Shown in pieces: positions 27,219-33,390 of a stretch of DNA of 33,390 nucleotides (positions are counted from its first letter, which is position 1; each line of letters begins with the position of its first letter). The stretch comes from an uncultured Clostridia bacterium (GTDB taxonomy: Bacteria > Bacillota > Clostridia > Oscillospirales > QAMX01): assembly GCA_944376195.1 (NCBI GenBank), contig CALWBW010000026.1:1-33390 (forward strand). Reading direction: 5' to 3'. The notes under the pieces were generated by a model that worked only from the letters and a program-made list of their open reading frames with translations, was not told where the DNA came from and made no database searches. The translations under genes were made by a program, and so were the position numbers.

Positions 27219-27247
27219 AGTATAACAGATTTTCCGTTTTAAGTAAA
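27219..27247 (-). promoter_or_regulatory. Promoter of the transketolase genes
   Basis: Minus strand: -35 TTTACT (27242-27247), a 17-bp spacer and -10 TATACT (27219-27224). It lies between the FAD gene stop (27272) and the transketolase start. Confidence 0.6.
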
Positions 27248-27271
27248 GCCTTTTACGGCAGAATCTCCCCT

Positions 27272-28645
27272 TTATCCGAAGAATACGCCCTGCTCCCGCA
27301 GTGTTTTTTGCAGTTTCGGCACATCCACGGTACGCACCGTCACGCCGTCCGCCGCCGCGATGGCCGCCGCCGTTCCCGCGGCCTGCCCCTGCACCATGCA
27401 GGAGACGGTATTGCGCGTGGACATATGCGCGTCCCAGTCGGAGGTAATCATGCGCCCGGCAACCAGCAGCCCGTCCACCGTTTTCGGAACGAGGCAGCGG
27501 TAGGGAATTCCGTAATATTTGCCGTCTTTGATCATCATGCGCGGCGCGCTGTCGTGGAAGCCGTAAAGCCCGATTTCATCGTCAAACCGCTGGCCGTTTA
27601 AGATTTCGTCAATCGAAAGGTCGTGTTCGCACTCGATACAGCGCGTATACCGTACGCCGACGCCGTTCACCGTCCAGCTGACATAGGCGTGTTCAAATCC
27701 CGGAATATAGGTTTTCAACATCCGGGCCATGGTCATGGCCTGACGGCGCAGCTTGATCTCGGCCTCCGTCAGGGCCTCCACGTCCGTGCCGTCCACGGCG
27801 CGGAGATTTGCCGTGTTGATGTAACTCAGCTCGCCCGGATGGCGCGCGACGGTGAGCGGTCCCCACATGCCGGTTTCCTCCATGAACGCGCGGAACTCCG
27901 GCAGCTCGCGCAGCTGGAACCCGATCCGTACGAGATCATCCCCCTCCACGCCCTTGTCCGCGTGGATGATCTGGTAAATGATCCCCTTCTCCTGCAAAAA
28001 CGCCTCCATGCGCTTTAAATCCACGTTTGCCATGCCGAAGGGAAAGCCCACGGAGGTCGTCTCATGGCATTTTTGAAAGGGGACGCCGGCGCGCGCGGCC
28101 ACGTCGCCGTCGCCGGTACAGTCGATCACGGATTTGGCCAAAATGGCCTCGCGTCCGGATTTGCTCTCGATGATCACGCCGCGCACCACGCCGTCCTCTT
28201 TGATGACGGCGGCGACATCTGTGTGCAGCAGCAGTTTTACGCCCGCTTCCGCCATCATGTCAAAGATGACCTCTTTGTAGATTTCCCGGTCGATAATGGT
28301 GGCGACGGAATCGTAACTGTAGCCGAGTTCCTGTTCCAGATGTCCGTAGCTTCCGCCGGCGGCCTGCATCCGCTCGACAAGCTCCGACGCGATGCCGCGC
28401 ACCACCTGGATCTTCCCTGCTTCCGGGAACGCCTTATAGAGGTTAAAATAGCTGTGCAGCGGGCCTGCGCCGTCGAGCAGCGTACCGCCGAGATAGCTGC
28501 CCCGTTCCACCAGAATCACGTTTGCGCCGTTGCGCGCTGCGGCGATGGCGGCGATGGTTCCGGCCGTACCGCCGCCGGCGACCAGGACGTCGCAGGTGAA
28601 GCGGACGGGGGTGGAGAGTTCTTCTTTGATGTAGGTGACTGCCAT
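27272..28645 (-). CDS. FAD-dependent oxidoreductase
   Basis: 457 residues from the ATG at 28645 (AAAGGAG 7 nt upstream). FAD-binding motif FTCDVLVAGGGTAGTIAAIA with VILVERGSYLGG at residues about 18-55; SVIDCTGDGDVAARAG in the middle; LLVAGRMITSDWDAHMSTR and VQGQAAGTAAAIA at the end. These fit the FAD_oxidored family. The substrate cannot be told. It is a paralogue of 23813 but diverged. It is divergent from the second type-B carboxylesterase, and both promoters lie in a 216-bp region. No terminator is seen between this gene and the transketolase unit 100 bases downstream, so partial read-through is possible. Confidence 0.88.
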   Translation of the reverse strand: MAVTYIKEELSTPVRFTCDVLVAGGGTAGTIAAIAAARNGANVILVERGSYLGGTLLDGAGPLHSYFNLYKAFPEAGKIQVVRGIASELVERMQAAGGSYGHLEQELGYSYDSVATIIDREIYKEVIFDMMAEAGVKLLLHTDVAAVIKEDGVVRGVIIESKSGREAILAKSVIDCTGDGDVAARAGVPFQKCHETTSVGFPFGMANVDLKRMEAFLQEKGIIYQIIHADKGVEGDDLVRIGFQLRELPEFRAFMEETGMWGPLTVARHPGELSYINTANLRAVDGTDVEALTEAEIKLRRQAMTMARMLKTYIPGFEHAYVSWTVNGVGVRYTRCIECEHDLSIDEILNGQRFDDEIGLYGFHDSAPRMMIKDGKYYGIPYRCLVPKTVDGLLVAGRMITSDWDAHMSTRNTVSCMVQGQAAGTAAAIAAADGVTVRTVDVPKLQKTLREQGVFFG

Positions 28646-28711
28646 GAGACTGCTCCTTTCCCGGCGCGGCGTTCCGGAAAAAGAACGCGCGCCTTCTTTG
28701 TCGTTACCTTC

Positions 28712-28740
28712 ATTATACCCATCCGCCAGGCTTCCGGCAA
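28712..28740 (-). promoter_or_regulatory. Promoter of the second FAD oxidoreductase
   Basis: Minus strand: -35 TTGCCG (28735-28740), a 17-bp spacer and perfect -10 TATAAT (28712-28717). Divergent from the promoter at 28793. Confidence 0.65.
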
Positions 28741-28784
28741 GAGCCAAACGGGGAGAACGATGTAAAAGCGGGAATCCTGACTCT

Positions 28785-28821
28785 CTTGTCCATTGACAAG
28801 CGGCGCAAGAGGCGGTATCAT
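28785..28821 (+). promoter_or_regulatory. Promoter with palindrome of the second type-B esterase
   Basis: Consensus -35 TTGACA (28793-28798), a 17-bp spacer and -10 TATCAT (28816-28821). A palindrome CTTGTC-CATT-GACAAG (28785-28800) covers the -35 completely, as expected of a repressor operator. Its sequence is unrelated to the palindrome at 16109. Confidence 0.65.
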
Positions 28822-28861
28822 AAACTTAAACAAATTATAGAGAAAAGGAAGGGTCAAATTT

Positions 28862-30406
28862 ATGCTTCGTGTAGCAAAAACCGAAAACGGACTGGTCCGC
28901 GGCATCCCTGCCGCTGATACATTTATCACCGCGTTCAAGGGTATCCCCTTTGCGGCGCCGCCGGTTGGGAAAAATCGCTGGCGCGTGCCGCAGCCTGCCG
29001 AGAACTGGGAAGGCGTACGCGACTGTTTCCGGTTCGGCGCCATTGCCATGCAGGATGTCCCGAGCGGCAACGGTTTTTATGATAAGGAATGGCATAACGA
29101 CCCCGCGCGTGACGAAATGGCTGTGATGAGCGAGGACTGCCTCCAGTTAAACGTCTGGACGCCGGCGAAATCGGCGGACGAGCGGCTGCCCGTCATGGTG
29201 TGGATCTACGGCGGCGGGCTCAACTGGGGCCATCCTTCCGAAATGGAATTTGACGGCGAGCGCATTGCGCGCCGCGGCGTTGTACTGGTCAGCGTCAACT
29301 ACAGGATCAACGTATTCGGGTTCCTCGCGCATCCGGAGATTACGGCCGAGGCCGGCGGCGTGAACTGCGCAAACTTTGGCCTTTATGATCAGAAGGCAGG
29401 GATTGACTGGGTGCGCCGTAATATCGCGAATTTCGGCGGCGATCCGAATAATATCACGGTATTCGGTCAGTCTGCCGGCGGACGCAGCACCCTTTGCCAG
29501 ATTATCACGCCCTTAAACCAGAATAACGGCATTACGCACGCCATTTCGCAGTCCGGCGGCGGCATCAGCTTCGGCACGGGCGCTGCGGCGCACGGGTATC
29601 CGACGCTTGCCGAGGCGGAGGAAGCGGGCGTGAAATTCTTTGAATATCTCGGCGTGAAAACGCTCGAGGAGGCGCGCGCCATCGACGCGGAGACGCTGCG
29701 CGATAAGGCGAGCGCGTTCCGCAACGCGGGCATCCATCGCTGGGGCCTGTGCGTGGACGGCACTTTCCTCCCGGATCAGCCGAACCAGATGCTCTGCGAT
29801 AACCGCCGGCTGCAAATTCCGGTCATGATCGGAAATACGGACGATGAATTTACCGATGTATTCCCCGCAAAGACCTATGAGGAGTTCGAAGCACAGGTGA
29901 ACGAGCGCCTGGGCGACGCGGCGGCGGAATTTTTGAAGCTGTGCGGCAAGGGCAGATTGGACGAACAGCAGGTGATGGCAAACGCGAAAGTGAACGGCTC
30001 GGCCTTTGGCGCGCGGCTCTTCTCCATGCGCGCGGCGGACGCGGGCCTGCCGGTTTACTTCTACTCCTTCGGACCCGAAATGCCCGGCGGCGACAACGTC
30101 GGTGCGTTCCATTCCTCCGAGCTGTGGTTCATGTTTGAAACGCTTGCCAAGTGCTGGCGCCCCTTCACGGGCAAGCACTATGACCTGGCGCGCCAGATGT
30201 GCAACTACTGGACGAACTTCGCCAAAACCGGCAACCCGAACGGCCCGGACGCCGACGGTTCGCCCATGCCGGCCTGGCAGCCCTTCATGGGCGACATTTC
30301 CCGCGGCATCACGTTCCGCGAGAAATCCGAAATGGACCCCGCCGACCTGACGCCGGCGATCCGGTTCCTCTATGAAGCGGCGGCAAAGAAACTCTGGCGG
30401 AAATAA
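28862..30406 (+). CDS. Type-B carboxylesterase
   Basis: 514 residues, same family as 16187 and 31196. FKGIPFAAPPVGKNRWRVPQ, EDCLQLNVWTP, WIYGGG (oxyanion loop with Tyr for the usual His), FGQSAGGRS with nucleophile Ser204, Glu329 in TDDEF, and His417 in FHSSEL. No signal peptide; intracellular. The start follows AAAAGGAAGGG. It shares 54 identical bases with 31196 (29153-29206 versus 31478-31531) and a 38-base identical stretch with 16187. Upstream regulator palindrome at 28785. The next gene, for a ThuA-like protein, starts 54 bases after its stop and is probably co-transcribed. Confidence 0.92.
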   Translation: MLRVAKTENGLVRGIPAADTFITAFKGIPFAAPPVGKNRWRVPQPAENWEGVRDCFRFGAIAMQDVPSGNGFYDKEWHNDPARDEMAVMSEDCLQLNVWTPAKSADERLPVMVWIYGGGLNWGHPSEMEFDGERIARRGVVLVSVNYRINVFGFLAHPEITAEAGGVNCANFGLYDQKAGIDWVRRNIANFGGDPNNITVFGQSAGGRSTLCQIITPLNQNNGITHAISQSGGGISFGTGAAAHGYPTLAEAEEAGVKFFEYLGVKTLEEARAIDAETLRDKASAFRNAGIHRWGLCVDGTFLPDQPNQMLCDNRRLQIPVMIGNTDDEFTDVFPAKTYEEFEAQVNERLGDAAAEFLKLCGKGRLDEQQVMANAKVNGSAFGARLFSMRAADAGLPVYFYSFGPEMPGGDNVGAFHSSELWFMFETLAKCWRPFTGKHYDLARQMCNYWTNFAKTGNPNGPDADGSPMPAWQPFMGDISRGITFREKSEMDPADLTPAIRFLYEAAAKKLWRK

Positions 30407-30460
30407 CGCGAAAGAGACCGGATGGTTTCTACGTACAGAAGTGAAGATGGAGGATCCTTT

Positions 30461-31108
30461 ATGAAGAAAACCGTTCTCGTGCTGTTGGACGACTACTGGC
30501 ACCGCCGCGAAACCATCGAACCGGCGCTTCCGCTCCTTTTCCCGCAGGATATGTGGGACGTGGAGGTGGCGCAGGATCCGGGCGCGCTTCCTGCCCGCAA
30601 CCCCAGCCCGGACCTCTTTGTCTCCTTCAAAGACGTCATTGAAAATGACCAGATTCCGACTCCGATCTGGTGCGATGATGCCTGGACCGCCGTGCTGGAC
30701 CGGTATATCCGGGAGGAGGGCATGGGGTTCCTTGCAATCCACTGCGGCATTGCAGATATCCCGCGCGATCATTTGATTACCACACAGATTCTGCGCGCCT
30801 TCTTCCTGGGACATCCGCGTCCCTGCCCTGTTACGGTTACACCGGTCCCGGGGCACCCGATTACGGAGGGCGTGGAAGAGTTCCTCATCCCCATGGATGA
30901 ACATTATCAGATGGAGATGATGCCGGACGCCGAAACGACGGTGCTGGGCTACACGACGTCGGAAAACGGACGGCAGCCGGGCGTGTGGGCGCATGAATAC
31001 GGCAAGGGCCGCGTCTGCGCGGCTACGCCCGGGCACGCACGGGAACAGCTTCAGATCCCGGCGTATGTACGCCTGTTGAAAAATGCCGCGGCGTGGTGCG
31101 CACGTTGA
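30461..31108 (+). CDS. ThuA-like domain protein
   Basis: 215 residues from the ATG at 30461 (GGAGG 8 nt upstream). It matches the ThuA-like family (trehalose utilisation, PF06283), a glutamine-amidotransferase-like fold: TVLVLLDDYWHRRETIEPAL at the start, MGFLAIHCGIADIP in the middle, FLIPMDEHYQ, then VWAHEYGKGRVCAATPGHA. ThuA proteins are linked to use of 3-keto sugars and disaccharides in other bacteria, but their chemistry is poorly known. Sits between two type-B carboxylesterases, so may help handle the sugar released from the same conjugates. Cytoplasmic. Confidence 0.85.
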   Translation: MKKTVLVLLDDYWHRRETIEPALPLLFPQDMWDVEVAQDPGALPARNPSPDLFVSFKDVIENDQIPTPIWCDDAWTAVLDRYIREEGMGFLAIHCGIADIPRDHLITTQILRAFFLGHPRPCPVTVTPVPGHPITEGVEEFLIPMDEHYQMEMMPDAETTVLGYTTSENGRQPGVWAHEYGKGRVCAATPGHAREQLQIPAYVRLLKNAAAWCAR

Positions 31109-31122
31109 CGCCTTCCATCATG

Positions 31123-31155
31123 AAAAAGCTGCGTTTTGATGGACGCAGCTTTTTT
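31123..31155 (+). terminator. Terminator after the ThuA-like gene
   Basis: Stem AAAAAGCTGCG with CGCAGCTTTTTT (31123-31133, 31144-31155). The -35 box of the next gene lies in its loop, so terminator and promoter overlap. Confidence 0.8.
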
Positions 31156-31163
31156 CTTATGAT
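31135..31163 (+). promoter_or_regulatory. Promoter of the third type-B esterase, inside a terminator
   Basis: -35 TTTGAT (31135-31140) in the hairpin loop, a 17-bp spacer and -10 TATGAT (31158-31163); TAAGAT five bases on is an alternative. The ATG is at 31196. Confidence 0.5.
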
Positions 31164-31195
31164 AAGATAAAGAAAAAATAAGGAGGAACATTTCT

Positions 31196-32710
31196 ATGCT
31201 TCGCGTGACCCGAACGGAAAACGGCGCAGTGCGCGGCCTGCCTGCCGCCGACCCGCTGATTACGGTGTATAAAGGCATTCCCTTTGCCGCGCCTCCGGTT
31301 GGGGAGAACCGCTGGCGCGTCCCGCAGCCTGCCGAGGATTGGGACGGTGTGCGGGATTGCTATACCTTTGCGCCTGCCGCTTTGCAGCAGATCCCGGGCG
31401 TGGATTTTGAAAATATGTATGTGAAGGAATTCTGGTCGGCAGGGTTTGCCATGAGTGAGGACTGCCTGTATCTCAATGTCTGGACGCCGGCGAAATCGGC
31501 GGACGAGCGGCTGCCCGTCATGGTGTGGATCCACGGCGGCGGGATGCAGTGCGGCTATACGTTTGAGCCGGAGTTCGACGGGACGCAGATTGCGCGCCGC
31601 GGCGTGGTGTTTGTCTCGATTCCGTACCGTGTGAGCGCGCTGGGATTCTTAGCACATCCGGAACTCACGGCGGAGACCGGCGGCGTCGGCTGCACCAATT
31701 TCGGCCTTTACGACCAGAAAGCCGCGCTCGACTGGGTGAAACGGAACATTGCCGCGTTCGGCGGCGACCCGGATAACATCACGATTTTCGGCCAGTCCGC
31801 CGGCGGACGCAGCGTCCTGTTCCAGCTTACGACGCCTTTAAACGCCCCCGGCGCTTTCCACCGCGCCATGAACCAGTCCGGCGGCGGCATCGGCGGCGGC
31901 GCAATGCGGCACTATCCGACGCTTGCCGAGGCGGAACGCGGCGGCGAGGCGTTTTTCGAGTACCTGGGCGTCCGGACGCTTTCCGAGGCGCGCGCGCTGC
32001 CGGGCGAGACCATACGCCGGAAGGGCGTGGAATTCTGCGAAAAATTCCGCTGGGGCGTGTCAATCGACGGGCATTTTGTGCCGGATGACCCAAACGGGCG
32101 TCTGGCGCGCGGCGAACGGCTCCCCGTCCCGCTTCTGTGCGGTTACACCAAGGACGACTTGGGCGCGTTCCCGCTAGGCGATACGGTTGCCGAATTTGAG
32201 AAGATGGTGCGAAAGAATTTCCCCGCGCGCGCGGAGGAGATCCTGTCGCTTTCCGGCGCGGCATCCGGCGATATGGCGCAGGTGCGCCAAAACTGCGCGT
32301 TAAACGGCCAGCGCTTTGGTCTGGAACTGCTCGCCATGCGCGCGGCGGACTCCGCGCTCCCCGTCTATTTCTATGAATTCGCCGCCGATATGCCCGGCGA
32401 CGACGCCGGCGCGTTCCATTCCTCGGAGCTTTGGTTTGTCTTTGAAACCCTGGGGCTTGCCTGGCGGCCTTTCCAGGGCCGTCACTACGACCTGGCGCGT
32501 CAAATCTGCAATTATTGGACGAATTTCGCCAAAACCGGCAATCCGAACGGCCCGGACGCGGACGGTTCGCCGATGCCTGTCTGGGAGCCGTATACGGCGG
32601 AGTCTGCACGCCTGATGGCGTTTCGGCAGACGCCTGCCATGGAAGACGGAGCCGCGCCTGCCGTACGGGCCATGCTCTCCTGCGCCGCGCAGGAGCTCTG
32701 GCGCGGGTAA
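31196..32710 (+). CDS. Type-B carboxylesterase
   Basis: 504 residues, ATG with AGGAGG about 10 nt upstream. Motifs: YKGIPFAAPPVGENRWRVPQ, EDCLYLNVWTP, WIHGGG (canonical oxyanion His, unlike the two paralogues), FGQSAGGRS with Ser201, Asp321 in TKDDL where the paralogues have Glu, and His408 in FHSSEL. The Glu-to-Asp change at the triad acid is tolerated in some serine hydrolases, so it may be active with altered kinetics. Closest to 28862, with which it shares a 54-base identical stretch. No signal peptide. The next gene starts only 6 bases after its stop. Confidence 0.92.
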   Translation: MLRVTRTENGAVRGLPAADPLITVYKGIPFAAPPVGENRWRVPQPAEDWDGVRDCYTFAPAALQQIPGVDFENMYVKEFWSAGFAMSEDCLYLNVWTPAKSADERLPVMVWIHGGGMQCGYTFEPEFDGTQIARRGVVFVSIPYRVSALGFLAHPELTAETGGVGCTNFGLYDQKAALDWVKRNIAAFGGDPDNITIFGQSAGGRSVLFQLTTPLNAPGAFHRAMNQSGGGIGGGAMRHYPTLAEAERGGEAFFEYLGVRTLSEARALPGETIRRKGVEFCEKFRWGVSIDGHFVPDDPNGRLARGERLPVPLLCGYTKDDLGAFPLGDTVAEFEKMVRKNFPARAEEILSLSGAASGDMAQVRQNCALNGQRFGLELLAMRAADSALPVYFYEFAADMPGDDAGAFHSSELWFVFETLGLAWRPFQGRHYDLARQICNYWTNFAKTGNPNGPDADGSPMPVWEPYTAESARLMAFRQTPAMEDGAAPAVRAMLSCAAQELWRG

Positions 32711-32716
32711 CGGGGT

Positions 32717-33390
32717 ATGGAGAAAAAACGCGCGGACGTCCTCCTGGTCGAACAGGGGCTTGCGCCCAGCCGGGAACGCGCACAGGCGCTGATCCGCGCA
32801 GGACGGGTGACGGCGGATGGGCGGATCGTTACAAAACCCGCCGCGCCGCTGTCTGTGGATACGGTCCTGGCGGCCGCAGACGACCTGCCCTATGTCAGCC
32901 GCGGCGGGCTGAAGCTGGAAAAAGCCATACGAAATTATGCGCTTGACCTCACCGGTCTGACGGTGGTGGACGTTGGTGCGTCTACGGGTGGTTTTACCGA
33001 TTGTATGCTGCACGCGGGCGCGGCGCATGTATACGCCGTCGACGTAGGGACGGATCAGCTTGCGCCATCTCTGCGCGCCGATCCGCGCGTTACGGTGATG
33101 GAACAGAGAAACGCGCGGGACATGACGCCGGCATGGTTTCCCAAGACACCGGATTTTGCGGCGACGGACGTCTCGTTTATTTCTGTACGGCTGATCCTGC
33201 CGGCGATCCATGCCTGCCTGTCCTGCGGCGGACGCGCCGTCATTTTAGTCAAGCCCCAGTTTGAAGCAGGACGTGGCCGCGTCGGGAAAAACGGCGTAGT
33301 ACGCGACCGGCGCGTGCATGAGGACGTGCTCGCCGAAACCGCGGGATTTGCCGCCGCACTGGGATTTACCGTGCGGGCGCTCGACTTTTC
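32717..33390 (+). CDS. tlyA: TlyA-family rRNA methyltransferase (partial, runs off the window)
   Basis: The reading frame from the ATG at 32717 stays open to the window end (224 codons); about 40-50 codons are missing. Residues 1-60 are an S4 RNA-binding domain (ADVLLVEQGLAPSRERAQAL); PYVSRGGLKLEKA links it to an FtsJ/RrmJ-like Rossmann methyltransferase, with DVGASTGGFTDCML as the SAM motif and DVSFISV and LVKPQFE following. The family (annotated as hemolysin A) 2'-O-methylates 16S and 23S rRNA. It often lies near dxs, nadK, argR and recN in Firmicutes; here it follows an esterase by 6 bases with only a weak ribosome site (GGGG one base from the ATG). Confidence 0.92.
   Translation, partial: MEKKRADVLLVEQGLAPSRERAQALIRAGRVTADGRIVTKPAAPLSVDTVLAAADDLPYVSRGGLKLEKAIRNYALDLTGLTVVDVGASTGGFTDCMLHAGAAHVYAVDVGTDQLAPSLRADPRVTVMEQRNARDMTPAWFPKTPDFAATDVSFISVRLILPAIHACLSCGGRAVILVKPQFEAGRGRVGKNGVVRDRRVHEDVLAETAGFAAALGFTVRALDF

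Noticed and set aside
29513..31036. A 507-codon minus-strand frame opposite the carboxylesterase and ThuA genes
   Set aside because: Mirror of real genes with the conserved motifs; the translated sequence is Arg/His-rich and without recognisable domains.

Overview
The window looks like chromosomal DNA of a GC-rich (roughly 55-60 % by eye), endospore-forming anaerobic member of the Clostridia, probably an Oscillospirales-like gut bacterium. Reasons: a SpoVT-type sporulation regulator, AGGAGG-like ribosome sites before nearly every gene, compact Firmicutes-type promoters and terminators, a clostridial-looking CobT, a split transketolase and a YkuD-type L,D-transpeptidase. The taxonomic placement is inference. 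I see no tRNA, rRNA, CRISPR array, transposase or phage gene.

Layout. 1-1358: minus-strand unit of a tandem NTF2/SnoaL-like protein and a 36-codon remnant of a sugar-phosphate isomerase. 1423-3947: two tandem esterases with an N-terminal E-set/CBM48-like module. 3946-6342: minus-strand pair of Gfo/Idh/MocA dehydrogenases. 6364-8760: minus-strand pair of GH43-like glycosidases. 8884-11268: cobT followed by an MFS transporter (minus). 11288-13731: serC-serA (minus). 13952-15425: L,D-transpeptidase (minus), divergent from a TetR regulator (15471-16067) that precedes the first type-B carboxylesterase (16187-17713). 17776-19056: two overlapping genes for small membrane-anchored proteins of unknown function. 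19118-19660: spoVT (minus). 19869-22493: two minus-strand alpha/beta hydrolases, one with a C-terminal stalk-like domain. 22591-23621: another esterase. 23731-25162: an FAD-dependent oxidoreductase. 25264-27247: split transketolase (minus). 27272-28740: second FAD oxidoreductase (minus), divergent from two more type-B carboxylesterases (28862-30406, 31196-32710) that flank a ThuA-like gene. 32717-end: a tlyA-type rRNA methyltransferase gene cut by the window edge.

How it fits together. Eight alpha/beta-hydrolase esterases from several subfamilies, two GH43-like enzymes, two Gfo/Idh/MocA dehydrogenases, two FAD oxidoreductases, a ThuA protein and an isomerase remnant lie within 33 kb, mixed with housekeeping genes (serine synthesis, cobamide assembly, pentose-phosphate metabolism, cell wall, sporulation). 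None of these hydrolases or oxidoreductases has a visible signal peptide, so they most likely act in the cytoplasm on imported acylated glycosides or plant conjugates, feeding pentoses to transketolase. Most sit in separate one- or two-gene transcription units with their own sigma-A-like promoter, and several carry different palindromes at the promoter, which suggests separate inducers. I found no single unmistakably new system. The strongest leads are the intracellular de-esterification/oxidation repertoire, the TetR-esterase palindrome, the divergent promoters sharing a 14-bp box, the hydrolase-stalk fusion, and the unknown membrane protein pair.
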